Positions 50,601-55,907 of a stretch of DNA of 64,000 nt are shown here, in pieces. The translations under genes were made by a program, and so were the position numbers. Each line of letters starts with the position of its first letter. Position 1 is the stretch's first letter. Origin of the DNA: Limnomonas spitsbergensis (taxonomy: Eukaryota > Chlorophyta > Chlorophyceae > Chlamydomonadales); assembly GCA_037349105.1 (NCBI GenBank), contig JAYJMM010000016.1, positions 434,001-498,000 of the forward strand. The letters are read 5' to 3'. The notes below the pieces were generated by a model. The model did not search any database and was not told the DNA's origin. It saw only the letters and a list, made by a program, of their open reading frames with translations.

Positions 50601-51283
50601 TTTAGGGTGAAGGGAAGTAAGGAAACAGACAATGCATTAGGGTTAATAGTTTGGGGGCAAGGGTTAAGGGAGGCATGGAGGAAGACAACACAACATGGTT
50701 TAGAGTTTAGGGTAAAGGGAAGCAGACAGAGACAACGCAACAGGGTTCAGGGTCCAGGGTTCAGGGTCTAGGTAAGCATGGAGAAAGACAACGCAACAGG
50801 GTTTAATCTTTACAGTTTAAGGTTAAGGGAAGTATGAAGAGGGAATACGCAACAACTCAGTGATGGGTTGGAAATGAGACAAGTGTTAGGAAACTCACTG
50901 CATTGCATTTTATTTAATGAATTCGAATTTAGGATGATGCCGGACACGTGGAGACCAGGCTGTGCCGGCCATGGTCCTCTTTTTTTCGAGGGTTTATAAA
51001 GGCCTACTGTCCTGCGGTACGGTACGGGTTGTACCATGTGCCACCAAACATACACAAACACACATACTGCCCATTACCCGGTGCTGACAGTCTTATGATC
51101 TTGAGATCGAAGGTGTTCCAGGCGGCCAGGCGGCCAGGCATGTTTTGAACATTATTTCCAAAATGGGCTCAAAGAGGAGCCTTGGCCAGTCACCTTGATT
51201 GTTTGAGGAGGCTGCACTGTGACGATAGAGAGGCGTCCGTCTGAAGCCTCCCCACTGCTCAAGGGCCGGCACCTGGCTACCAC
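26621..51283 (-). CDS. kinesin motor protein, kinesin-2-like (16 exons visible, 3' end outside the window)
   Basis: Gene model joined from 16 minus-strand exons, each listed separately. The order of motor landmarks is the family order: CRPLSS near the N-terminus, P-loop [22 protein letters not shown], switch [11 protein letters not shown], switch [41 protein letters not shown], then [17 protein letters not shown]. The last segment resembles the neck of kinesin-2 (KIF3/KIF17, algal FLA8/FLA10), which powers anterograde intraflagellar transport. The ATPase core is complete and would bind microtubules. After it come Q/E/K-rich coiled-coil exons of the stalk. All intron phases agree across every junction, which supports the model. 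The first exon with the start codon was not found between 51,284 and 55,600, and the tail and stop lie before position 1. Introns are filled with tandem arrays, many of them derived from exon edges. Assignment to kinesin is firm; the kinesin-2 class is likely. Confidence 0.93.
27171..31433. repeat. C-tract minisatellite, about 100 units, derived from the exon 15 donor
   Basis: Irregular 30-48 bp units of the form CACCCACCCAC-CTGCAT-CAGCTG-(C7-18)-TT, with ATGTAT and CTCTAT variants. On the minus strand each unit reads CTGATGCAG|GTGGGTGGG, matching the real exon 15 end GGGATGCAG|GTGGGTGGG. The array fills the intron between exons 15 and 16. The G-runs on the transcript are long enough for quadruplexes. 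Long proline/histidine-rich plus-strand frames and glycine-rich minus-strand frames are artefacts of composition. Confidence 0.95.
31501..31578 (-). CDS. kinesin exon 15, stalk
   Basis: 26 codons, [20 protein letters not shown] then AMSGMQ, phase 0 to 0. Acceptor CTTCCCAG|GTG, donor ATGCAG|GTGGGT. The next intron is almost entirely an array whose unit contains ATGCAGGTGGGTGGG. Confidence 0.87.
31650..31975. repeat. four diverged 77-85 bp units
   Basis: Units beginning GAGGAAGCCGCCT at 31,661, 31,746 and 31,827, plus a variant near 31,904. Each ends in AAATAAATAAAC-like sequence and leads into the A/T-rich array. Intronic (between exons 14 and 15). Confidence 0.85.
31976..32600. repeat. A/T-rich array of CGCCCTACAAATAAATAAA units
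   Basis: Roughly 20-36 bp degenerate units alternating CGCCCTAC with AAATAAATAAAC tracts. No coding signal. Confidence 0.9.
32601..32774. other. non-repetitive intron segment
   Basis: A short unique stretch between two arrays in the intron between exons 14 and 15. No gene or RNA recognised. Confidence 0.5.
32775..33171. repeat. about 28-bp array carrying copies of the exon 14 donor
   Basis: Units of the form CTATTACCTTGGCCCTAAAC (variants CTTTGCCC, CTTGACCC). On the minus strand each contains GGCCAAG|GTAATAG, the last seven coding bases and the donor of exon 14, which abuts the array. About 13 copies. Confidence 0.85.
33172..33240 (-). CDS. kinesin exon 14, stalk
   Basis: 23 codons, [20 protein letters not shown] then RAK, phase 0 to 0. 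Acceptor CTGTTTAG|GTG, donor GCCAAG|GTAATA. The donor and the last seven coding bases are repeated in the array that follows (32,775-33,171). Confidence 0.85.
33241..33716. other. unique intron sequence between exons 13 and 14
   Basis: No gene recognised. Contains a G homopolymer at about 33,400-33,411 and nothing else notable. Confidence 0.5.
33735..33823 (-). mobile_element. 89-bp SINE-like element, copy A
   Basis: Exactly 89 bp bounded by a perfect 18-bp target-site duplication (33,717-33,734 and 33,824-33,841). On the minus strand it reads GATGTGGCTTCGGCC.AGGCTGCGCTGTTTCC, then a CTC.CACGCCCC..GGGGC.T segment, and ends in CTTTCTT-type pyrimidine repeats. The same core occurs at four other sites in the window. 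Confidence 0.85.
33863..33955. repeat. three copies of a 31-bp repeat
   Basis: GGTACCGTTTGACCGTACC-type units starting at 33,863, 33,894 and 33,925. Each contains GGTACC and self-complementary GGTAC/GTACC pieces. Confidence 0.85.
33989..34255 (-). CDS. kinesin exon 13, stalk with an Ala/Ser/Pro linker
   Basis: 89 codons, phase 0 to 0. It starts [20 protein letters not shown], passes through an alanine-, proline- and glycine-rich linker, and ends [14 protein letters not shown]. Acceptor AATGTCCAG|ACC, donor ATGAAG|GTGAGA. The sequence just past the donor repeats the EIEHLKS codons from inside the exon. Confidence 0.85.
34480..34545. repeat. inverted fragment of the 21-bp array
   Basis: Contains ACCCTATAACCTGGACC, the reverse complement of the unit of the main array at 34,820-35,845, so part of the array is inverted here. 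Confidence 0.75.
34640..34726 (+). mobile_element. 89-bp SINE-like element, copy B (diverged)
   Basis: Core TGTGGCTTCGGCCCAGGCTG followed by CGCTGCTTCC and ending TTTTCTTTCTTTC. No clear target duplication, so probably older. It lies between the main 21-bp array and an inverted fragment of that array. Confidence 0.65.
34820..35845. repeat. 21-bp array, about 48 units
   Basis: Unit GGGTTCAGGGTCCAGGTTAT plus A, with small deletions. It starts about 25 bp beyond the exon 12 donor and fills much of the intron. Stop-free frames arise only because 21 is divisible by three. Confidence 0.93.
35871..36014 (-). CDS. kinesin exon 12, coiled-coil stalk
   Basis: 48 codons, phase 0 to 0. [20 protein letters not shown] and on to MRVQLEELQ; strongly heptad-like and rich in E, Q, A and L. 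Acceptor ACTGCACAG|GCG, donor CTGCAG|GTGCGC. Confidence 0.88.
36060..36240. repeat. diverged duplication in the intron upstream of exon 12
   Basis: GTCTGCGTAGGAAGTCCC...AGGATCGGTGGCTT and GCCTGCGTAGGAAGCCCC...AGGATCGGTGACTT, about 118 bp apart. Non-coding. Confidence 0.6.
36549..36608 (-). CDS. duplicated neck exon copy, possible cassette exon
   Basis: 60 bp homologous to the last 60 bases of exon 11 ([20 protein letters not shown] against the exon 11 end). It has an acceptor, AGCTTCAG|GTG, and the same donor, ATACAG|GTGTGG. It is phase 0 to 0 with no stop, so inclusion would extend the coiled coil by 20 residues without a frame change. It is either an alternative exon or a recent duplicate. 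It is not counted among the 16 exons. Confidence 0.5.
36781..36970 (-). CDS. kinesin exon 11, neck
   Basis: 190 bp, phase 2 to 0. It encodes [20 protein letters not shown] followed by the start of the coiled coil ([13 protein letters not shown] and on to KEELQAIQ). The pattern RAxNIKNxPxVNxDPxDA is characteristic of kinesin-2 necks. Acceptor CTAACAG|G, donor ATACAG|GTGTGG. A 5' partial copy lies upstream (37,060-37,102) and a 3' partial copy downstream (36,549-36,608). Confidence 0.94.
37060..37102 (-). pseudogene. 5' partial copy of kinesin exon 11
   Basis: An acceptor CGCAACAG|G followed by TGTGCCCTACGTGCCCGCAA, encoding [16 protein letters not shown] against [16 protein letters not shown] in the real exon. 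Homology stops after about 14 codons and no donor is evident. Confidence 0.8.
37103..37400. repeat. 93-bp repeat, about three units, with copies of the exon 11 acceptor
   Basis: GTTAGGGTTAGGGTGCAGCG recurs at 37,201 and 37,294, with a third related unit at 37,387. On the minus strand the units contain CTAACAG|GTTTGCC, the acceptor and first codons of exon 11. Confidence 0.8.
37571..37659 (-). CDS. kinesin exon 10
   Basis: 89 bp, phase 0 to 2. It encodes [20 protein letters not shown] and then NSDETLGTL, the last beta strand and alpha-6 of the motor. Acceptor CTCGCAG|GAC, donor CTCAA|GTGAGT. Confidence 0.95.
37660..37953. other. intron between kinesin exons 9 and 10
   Basis: No repeats of note and no gene; A/T-rich stretch near 37,860-37,950 next to the exon 9 donor. 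Confidence 0.5.
37954..38087 (-). CDS. kinesin exon 9, microtubule-binding segment
   Basis: 134 bp, phase 1 to 0. It encodes [20 protein letters not shown] and [12 protein letters not shown], the alpha-4/L12/alpha-5 microtubule contact. Acceptor CCGCCAG|GT, donor CTGCAG|GTGGGT. Copies of the acceptor plus first coding bases occur upstream at 38,088-38,340. Confidence 0.95.
38088..38340 (-). repeat. copies of the kinesin exon 9 acceptor edge
   Basis: On the plus strand the real edge GGCGATCACCTGGCGGCGGC is followed by GGCGATCACCTTGCGGCGGC and GGCGATCATCTGGCGGCGAC, then more degenerate forms, separated by CAGCTACACTTCAGC. Each carries AG|GTGATCGCC or its derivative: decoy acceptors plus the first codons. 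Confidence 0.8.
38690..38960. repeat. about 30-bp palindromic GTAC-type repeat
   Basis: Roughly nine degenerate units like CACACCGTACTACGGTACNA, each with an internal inverted repeat (CCGTACTACGG). Confidence 0.75.
38980..41118. repeat. 22-bp array, about 97 units
   Basis: Unit CTACTCCTCAGCTACTCCCC plus CG, with a recurrent variant containing AATCCCCAAATACTCCTTAG. It fills the intron between exons 8 and 9, starting about 25 bp from the donor. Leucine/serine/proline frames are artefacts. Confidence 0.95.
41142..41239 (-). CDS. kinesin exon 8, switch II
   Basis: 98 bp, phase 2 to 1. It encodes [20 protein letters not shown], the switch II/Walker B segment. Acceptor TTTAACTGTAG|GGG, donor GAAG|GTAGGC. 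A 22-bp array begins about 30 bp into the next intron. Confidence 0.95.
41355..41503 (-). CDS. kinesin exon 7, switch I
   Basis: 149 bp, phase 0 to 2. It encodes [20 protein letters not shown], the switch I region that senses the gamma phosphate, then [10 protein letters not shown] and an alanine-rich insert. Donor AA|GTAAGG was preferred to the GTAAAG five bases upstream because only it matches the phase of the next exon. Confidence 0.93.
41555..42230. repeat. G-rich microsatellite and about 118-bp diverged units
   Basis: GGGCGTGTGGGT repeats at 41,570-41,620, then units with GCAGGGCCCTGCTAGCAGCCAG-like sequence near 41,750, 41,880 and 42,180. Intron between exons 6 and 7. Confidence 0.7.
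42231..42780. repeat. intron with CCCTAAACCCTAA-type tracts and a diverged duplication
   Basis: Two related segments (GTGTAAAGTGGCACTGCCGGCA near 42,239 and GTTGAAGGTGGCACTGCCGGCA near 42,412) with interspersed plant-telomere-like heptamers. No gene seen. Confidence 0.6.
42781..43018. repeat. 39-bp array next to the exon 6 donor
   Basis: TCATGTACGACCCTCACCTC followed by ACCGCCCTTCTGTACTGCCC, about five units. It starts within 10 bp of the donor of exon 6, so the unit arises from the first intron bases. Confidence 0.85.
43020..43124 (-). CDS. kinesin exon 6
   Basis: 35 codons, phase 0 to 0. It encodes [19 protein letters not shown] and then [13 protein letters not shown], the loop 8 and alpha-3 approach region. 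Acceptor GCACCCAG|GTC, donor CTTCAG|GTGCGG. Confidence 0.93.
43125..43397. other. intron segment, G-rich, no gene
   Basis: GGGGCAGGGGGGATGTTTTG-type imperfect repeats of about 30 bp at 43,180-43,290. Nothing coding. Confidence 0.5.
43398..44638. repeat. 14/13-bp array, about 90 units
   Basis: Alternating CAGGTAGGGGTGCC and CAGGTAGGGTGCC. On the plus strand each unit looks like a 5' splice site (CAG|GTAGGG), but the gene runs on the minus strand. Confidence 0.97.
44639..46942. repeat. 10-bp array, about 230 units (orientation 1)
   Basis: ACCTGGGGTT / ACCTGGAGTA units. On the minus strand each has CAG|GTAAC, close to a consensus donor. The same unit occurs in the opposite orientation at 49,995-50,515. 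Confidence 0.97.
46943..47108. other. intron flank beside the exon 5 donor
   Basis: TTAGGGTTTAGGG-type tracts then unique sequence up to the donor. No gene. Confidence 0.5.
47109..47194 (-). CDS. kinesin exon 5
   Basis: 86 bp, phase 1 to 0, encoding [20 protein letters not shown] and then LLVKGKAQ, the conserved beta strand and helix of the motor core. Acceptor GCGCTCAG|TT, donor GCGCAG|GTGAGG. Confidence 0.94.
47415..47590. repeat. 33-bp repeat, five units
   Basis: GGTCATCTCTTAACCCAAAA-type units every 33 bp from 47,417. Intron between exons 4 and 5. Confidence 0.9.
47735..48050. repeat. diverged tandem duplication of about 190 bp
   Basis: Two related segments with TTTTACGG..TNAGAGCCAAACACA, GATTGATGGAG-like and CGCCGTCGGC-like blocks, near 47,745-47,835 and 47,948-48,025. 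Intronic and non-coding. Confidence 0.6.
48101..48226 (-). CDS. kinesin exon 4, P-loop exon
   Basis: 126 bp, phase 1 to 1. It encodes [18 protein letters not shown], the Walker A/P-loop that binds ATP phosphates, then [12 protein letters not shown]. Acceptor CCCAACAG|GC, donor AGCG|GTGAGC. Degenerate copies of its 5' half lie just upstream at 48,256-48,390. Confidence 0.96.
48256..48390 (-). pseudogene. two degenerate copies of the P-loop exon 5' half
   Basis: Copy 1 (about 48,274-48,312) reads [11 protein letters not shown] after CTACAAG|G. Copy 2 (about 48,345-48,388) reads [16 protein letters not shown] after CCCCCGCAG|GC. Both keep an AG acceptor and the GQT core. The lysine of the P-loop survives in copy 2, and neither has a donor. 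They are remnants of tandem duplication of the exon 4 acceptor edge. Confidence 0.8.
48420..48665. repeat. degenerate GGATCTGTAGTCTTGGATC repeats
   Basis: Imperfect units of about 30 bp built on TGGATCC/TTGGATCTG. Intron between exons 3 and 4. Confidence 0.7.
48666..49059. other. unique intron sequence
   Basis: No coding or RNA signal recognised. Confidence 0.4.
49060..49210. repeat. three diverged units of about 57 bp
   Basis: Units with GTGCTACT..G.CAGTACAATCC and ACCTGTACCG-like ends. Intronic. Confidence 0.65.
49215..49500 (-). pseudogene. three copies of the kinesin exon 3 3' end, donors destroyed
   Basis: Plus-strand copies of GCAGCCTCCCCATTGCAGCC followed by TTGAAGAAAAG...TCCACAATGGGCT near 49,227, 49,345 and 49,441. 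They match exon 3 ([12 protein letters not shown] in the third copy against [12 protein letters not shown]). In all three, the bases corresponding to donor GTGAGC read GGGAGG. The first copy has a one-base insertion. Confidence 0.85.
49501..49650. repeat. TTTAGGG-like 21-bp repeat
   Basis: GGATTTAGGGGTTAGGGTTTA-type units, about five, adjoining the exon 3 donor side. Telomere-like but degenerate and internal. Confidence 0.8.
49675..49759 (-). CDS. kinesin exon 3, motor segment before the P-loop
   Basis: 28 codons plus one base (phase 0 to 1). Acceptor GATTTCGCAG|GCG, donor AATG|GTGAGC. It encodes [19 protein letters not shown] and ends in LQGYN; the split glycine codon completes GYNG before the P-loop. 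Three mutated copies of its 3' end follow in the intron (49,215-49,500). Confidence 0.93.
49838..49926 (+). mobile_element. 89-bp SINE-like element, copy C
   Basis: Starts AACGGTGCGGATGCGGCTTC (compare AACGGCTCGGATGTGGCTTC in copy D), continues with CCAGGCTGCACTGTTCCC and CACGTGGCGTAAC, and ends in CTTTCTTTCTTT. Target duplication not clear. Lies in the intron between exons 2 and 3. Confidence 0.7.
49995..50515. repeat. 10-bp array, about 50 units (orientation 2)
   Basis: AACTCCAGGT / AACCCCAGGT units, the reverse complement of the array at 44,639-46,942; for example AACCCCAGGTTACTCCAGGT occurs here and its complement there. Confidence 0.95.
50529..50561 (-). CDS. kinesin exon 2 (33-bp micro-exon)
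   Basis: 11 codons, [11 protein letters not shown], phase 0 to 0. Acceptor CCCCTTCAG|GTC, donor GACCAG|GTGCGC. It reads directly into the [11 protein letters not shown] segment of exon 3, the usual place of the F-x-FD-x-VF motif in kinesins. Confidence 0.8.
50570..50850. repeat. four units of about 60-65 bp
   Basis: Units with GACAACGCAACAGGGTTTA... and GGGAAGTA/GGGAAGCA segments. They begin at the exon 2 acceptor side. Non-coding. Confidence 0.7.
51194..51283 (-). CDS. kinesin exon 1 (first visible), motor beta-1 strand
   Basis: 30 codons, phase 0 at both ends. Acceptor CTTTCAG|GTGGTA, donor ATCAAG|GTGACT. It encodes [12 protein letters not shown], the N-terminal kinesin strand that contacts the adenine of ATP, then a short variable segment ending PPQTIK. 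An upstream exon must supply the start codon. Confidence 0.9.
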
Positions 51284-51819
51284 CTGAAAGCAGAGGCATG
51301 GGCTTTGGGGTTTGAGGTTTGAGGCGCAAAGCTTTCGGGTTTGGGGCGCACACATTGGGGGTTTGGGGCGCAAAATTAGGCGTCAACGTGGAACAGGAGC
51401 AGGGGCCAGGAGTTCAAGTTTCAACTTTCAACGTGGTATTCCATGCGTGGGAGAGAGAGGCTGTAGTATGAAGAGCTTGGCATGCAGCTGCCTTCGGTCA
51501 ACTCCTTGAGAGCACCTTAAAGTAAACAACTTCGTCAGGCAGCCCTCCGCTAGCCAGCTCATATGCACATGGGCCATGCACATACAGCTGAGCCATGCAC
51601 CAACATGACTGATGGAAAGTCCTGGCATCCTGCAGCTTGTGGGTGCAGCAGCGAGCGTGGATGAAGCGCAAAGCATGGACTCCCCTTAGTTAGTTAGTTA
51701 ATTAGTAAGTCAGCTCTTGCGATGCCCCCCCTATCATGCTCCTCCTGAAATGTAACATCCCATTATCTTAACCTGTTCATGCCTGCTTTGTCAGCATGGA
51801 CATCTGAAAACACACAGGC
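51284..51819. other. presumed kinesin 5' region, start exon not identified
   Basis: Upstream of exon 1 on the minus strand. The initiating exon should lie here or higher, but I could not match one to the family. Contains GTTTGGGG/CGCAAA short repeats at 51,303-51,375. Confidence 0.4.
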
Positions 51820-52625
51820 CATGCCCATGCAGCTGAGCCATGCATCACCATGGCAGTTGAGCCATGCATGCCCATGCAGCTGAGCCATGCACCACCATGG
51901 CAGTTGAGCCATGCATGCCCTTGCAGCTGAGCCATGCACCACAATTGCAGTCGAGCCATGCATGCCCATGCAGCTGAGCCATGCACCACCATGGCAGTTG
52001 AGCCATGCATGCCCATGCAGCTGAGCCATGCACCACCATGGCAGTTGAGCCATGCATGCCCATGCAGCTGAGCCATGCACCACCATGGCAGTTGAGCCAT
52101 GCATGCCCATGCAGCTGAGCCATGCACCACCATGGCAGTCGAGCCATGCATGCCCATGCAGCTGAGCCATGCACTACCATGGCAGTTGAGCCATGCATGC
52201 CCATGCAGCTGAGCCATGCACCACCATGGCAGTCGAGCCATGCATGCCCATGCAGCTGAGCCATGCACTACCATGGCAGTTGAGCCATGCATGCCCATGC
52301 AGCTGAGCCATGCACCACCATGGCAGTCGAGCCATGCATGCCCATGCAGCTGAGCCATGCACCACCATGGCAGTTGAGCCATGCATGCCCATGCAGCTGA
52401 GCCACGCATGCACCACCATCACGATTGAGCTCTGCATGCCCATGCAGCTGAGCCATGCATGCAGTGCCATGGCAGTTGAGCCATGCATGCCCATGCAGCT
52501 GAGCCATGCACCACCATGGCAGTCGAGCCATGCATGCCCATGCAGCTGAGCCATGCCTGCACCACCATGGCAGGCGAGCCATGCATGCCCATGCAGCTGA
52601 GCCATGCATGCAGTGCCATGGCAGT
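51820..52625. repeat. 47-bp array, about 17 units
   Basis: GAGCCATGCATGCCCATGCA + GCTGAGCCATGCACCACCAT + GGCAGTT. It is full of GCATGC and CCATGG palindromes. The period is not a multiple of three, so all frames cycle through the same peptide-like strings. It lies upstream of the kinesin motor exons. Confidence 0.95.
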
Positions 52626-53090
52626 TGGACAGTGCTGGTATCATGCAGATTCCTGAGGCAGCAGCGAGTGTACACGATACGCAGAATATGCATGATTGAA
52701 TCCCCCTGGCATCGAAATGAGCTCATGATGGCCCATCATGCATCATTCTGCATAATGCATGCAATGCGGATGTCGTCCGTGATCAAGGAGGGCAGGGGCA
52801 TGAGACAGGAACAGCATGCAAAACGGGAGTGATTATGCGATGAAGCCTTCAGACGCAATCATCAGAGAACTCGGTGCCCGTTTGCAAGAACGGGCAGACT
52901 CGGGATTCGACACAAGGCTGGTATGCAAAATGTGGTGTTCGTACGTGTTTGCTAACACACGTCACGAACAGGTGAAACATGCAATTATAATGATTCATAT
53001 ATCAGTTTGATTAATACGCTGTGACTCGCACGCACATTCCACCGCAGGCACGTGGCCAGAGCAGAGCACTCGGCATGCCTGAATGCGCAC
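52626..53090. other. low-copy intergenic sequence
   Basis: No gene recognised. A GCAGCAGCGAGTGTACACGA segment resembles GCAGCAGCGAGCGTGGATGA at 51,647, suggesting an old duplication that flanks the 47-bp array. Confidence 0.45.
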
Positions 53091-53212
53091 CTTGATACAC
53101 TCTGGTTTTGCGGGTGGCATCCTGAATATACGTGTCCGCCCTATCAGCGCCGAGGCAAAAGATTGTAGAACCCACCAGGCGATCACGAATGACCTTCGAG
53201 CGCCCTACGGGC
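53091..53212 (-). CDS. candidate exon of unknown protein
   Basis: Minus strand, with acceptor CTTTTTCAG|G and donor ATCAAG|GTGCGC and an open frame that includes VGRSKVIRDRLVGSTIFCLG and ADRADTYIQDATRKTRVYQ. I recognise no family, and no linked exon was identified. It might be a 5' exon of the kinesin gene or chance. Confidence 0.2.
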
Positions 53213-53979
53213 CTGAAAAAGTGTATTAATGTGACGAACCCTGTGTGACACGATGAATGTATCCAATCACATGAAGAGTCCGGGACTCGCTGTTGGGCAA
53301 AGCGTTTCTTGTATGGCAAACATTCAGTTGCCGAGCTTGATCGGATTACCTCGACAGAGACTCCCCGCTTAGCAGGCCCGCTAATAGGGACTCATTGCAC
53401 GAGTAAACCTGGCAGGTTTTACGAGAGGCTCAAAATTAAATTGACGTACTAATCTTAGAATTCCATCCGCGACTGCGTAGTGACAGCGACAGGTGTAGCG
53501 GGATTTGCTGAGCTAGGGAGAACAAGACCACTACACACCTTCCCATATTGCTGTTCACATCACGCTAACAGGTTCGACAAAGACACACCGGTAGTTTGGA
53601 ACTAAAAAAAAGATCCCGAGCTTCTTCCGGAGCAGTGTAATGCGCCCAGTCATCACAGATCACGGGATTCCCAGGAAGTCAGGAACTGTAGGCGAAGTGG
53701 AGAACCGACATCAGGCCTGTACCCCGCCCTTTACGCTTACGTTAACCCCAGAACCTAAATGGAGCCAATTGGGCATCGTGCGGACGTGCGCTACGGTATA
53801 CTTGCTGGTTTGTATACTTGCTGGTTTATAGGTACCCATGAGAATGTTTCTCTCAAGGATAATTCTGACAAAAACAATAACCGGTGTGGCCATTCTATCT
53901 AGCCGTTCGGGCCGTTAAGCTCTTTCAAAACCCATCAATGAAAGGCAGACTTTGCCCGAAAATTGTAGACATCCTCGAT
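53213..53979. other. low-copy intergenic sequence
   Basis: No coding or RNA signal recognised. Confidence 0.4.
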
Positions 53980-54068
53980 AACGGCTCGGATGTGGCTTCG
54001 GCCCAGGCTGCGCTGTTTCCTTAACTCTCACGCCCCCCCACAGGGCGTAGCTTTCTTTCTTTATTTCA
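53980..54068 (+). mobile_element. 89-bp SINE-like element, copy D
   Basis: Exactly 89 bp between perfect 12-bp direct repeats GACATCCTCGAT (53,968-53,979 and 54,069-54,080). Sequence AACGGCTCGGATGTGGCTTC, then CCAGGCTGCGCTGTTTCC, CTCTCACGCCCC, GGGCGTAGC, and a CTTTCTTTCTTTATTTCA end. Same length and order as copy A. Confidence 0.87.
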
Positions 54069-54080
54069 GACATCCTCGAT

Positions 54081-54735
54081 GGCCCAACCCAGCCGTTTTG
54101 GCTGTTCATACCGTTTTATTAGCCATTCTGACCGGTTTTACGTACTGTTCTGACCGATCTAAGCTTTCAAGCTCATAATATCCCCAATCCAACCCCTTTG
54201 GCCTTTCTAGACCTTCTAGACCTTCTCTCAACCCTGACCCGCCATTCTGGCCTTTCCAAACGAAAGACCTCCTCGCCTTCATTCCACAATAATCCCGGTT
54301 CCACATCCAACCATTCTGGCCGTTAAAGCATTTCTGACAATTCTTACTTTTTAAAACTCAATACCTCCGTCCCCAATCCAATTATTCTGGCATTTCTGGC
54401 AGTTTTATCCAGCCCACACTTCCGCCCTCTCAAACCCTCTACCCCCGATCCAACAATTCTTGTCATTATTCTGGCCAGTCAGATTCACCGTTGTGCCCTT
54501 GTTTAGAACAGTGCATACCCGCTGGGCACTTGTGCAACCCTCAGCGGGTCAGTCCCCTCCGAGCCAACCACTCTGGCCACTCTTTCTAGCCAATCCGAAC
54601 TCTTCCCCACCCTTCAATAGCGGCTCTGTTGGGGACTGCCCACCAGGCGGTAGGGCGGACCCGCTGTTGTACAGTAGTATGCCAGTGGCCGATGATGTAC
54701 TGCGTCATTAACATATTGACGGATAACGACATTGA
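54081..54735. other. intergenic, CTGGCC/CCATTCTGGCC-rich
   Basis: Loose repetition of GCCATTCTGGCC-like words, no gene. Confidence 0.4.
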
Positions 54736-54880
54736 CCTATGATGTACAGCATCATTGCCATATGAGTAATATGATGTAAAACGCCAATGACCTATGATGT
54801 ACAGCGTCATTGCCATATGAGTAATATGATGTATAACGCCAATGACCTATGATGTACAGCGTCATTGACCTAGGGTAACC
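54736..54880. repeat. 55-bp repeat, 2.6 units
   Basis: CCTATGATGTACAGC.TCATTG units starting at 54,736, 54,791 and 54,846. Confidence 0.9.
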
Positions 54881-55663
54881 TTGAAGTGTAAGTCTTTGAC
54901 ACTTGATATGTAACGTCCTTGTCCTGTGTCCTAATGACGGTACAATAATGACGGCGCCGTTCTTCGACCCAGTGTGCCAGCTTTTCTTTGAAGAGATTCA
55001 TCGTCCAGTCTTCAGGTCAGTCAAGAGGGCATGCACGGTCTCTTTCAGCAACATGAAGTTGTTGCACAAGCACATGTCTGAAGGCGGGCCCAGAGGTGTG
55101 AAGGTGTTGATGAACACGTCATGAGTGGGGGGAGTACAACAATACCAGCAACGGATCCTTTGCAATCGCAACAAGGGCATGAAAACATCAACTACGCATC
55201 ATATGTAATGGTCGCCGTTGTGACGTCATCACTTCTATCCAACAGGCCTCCTGGCTTCATGCTTGCTATGGAGCGATTAATGACGCCTCCAAATATTCCA
55301 ATGTACGGTTAAGCCTATGGGACGTCAACACATCGTAAACACATATCATGGGAAAGTCCAGCCGAGCGACAAGCTAGACCGCCTCCCCTCCAACACCAAC
55401 TCTGCTCGCAGAAAGTCAGGGGGGGGGGGGGCACCGGCCTGCTTCATGTATGCTGTCCTGCTTATTCAGCACTGGTGCCGATTTTCGCGGGCGCCTGTCC
55501 CATGCATGAGAAGAAGAATGGTGAGATGGATCAAATGACAGCGTTAGAGGGTTCAGGGTTCGGACCCTAAACCCTTAACCTCACAGGGGCGCCCAATGTG
55601 ATATATTTTGCTGGCCTTGGCGCTGGCCTTGGCCCTAGTGCTGGCAATAACCATTTTTTCCCA
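54881..55663. other. intergenic, downstream of the transporter gene
   Basis: Should contain the 3' untranslated region of the minus-strand transporter, starting at 55,663. A G homopolymer lies at about 55,418-55,430. No gene recognised. Confidence 0.4.
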
Positions 55664-55907
55664 TCAGTACTTGTGCCGGTCCATCCCTGAGTGCCCGCTA
55701 CCCTCCCCATCCCCGAGCAGCGCTCGCATCTCCACGTCGGCGATGTGCCGGCCGCTTCCGTCGCCGTTCTTCTTGCCCCCCGGAGCGCCCTTGTCCGAAT
55801 CCTCATCCAGGTCCACATCGATTTCCGAAGGCAGCAGGCTGAGGAACGGCCAAGGCAGCAGATTGGCGACGGTGCAGAGAGCCACTAGGACGAACAGGTT
55901 GTCGAAG
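55664..55907 (-). CDS. BT1 last exon and stop
   Basis: 244 bp: one base completes the asparagine of NFDNL, then [20 protein letters not shown] forms a helix, followed by a polar acidic tail ending HKY and TGA. Acceptor TTGTATACAG|C. Confidence 0.92.

Noticed and set aside
51777..52409. 210-codon frame rich in HGHAWL/MAQL words
   Set aside because: 47-bp array; the same words appear in three frames.
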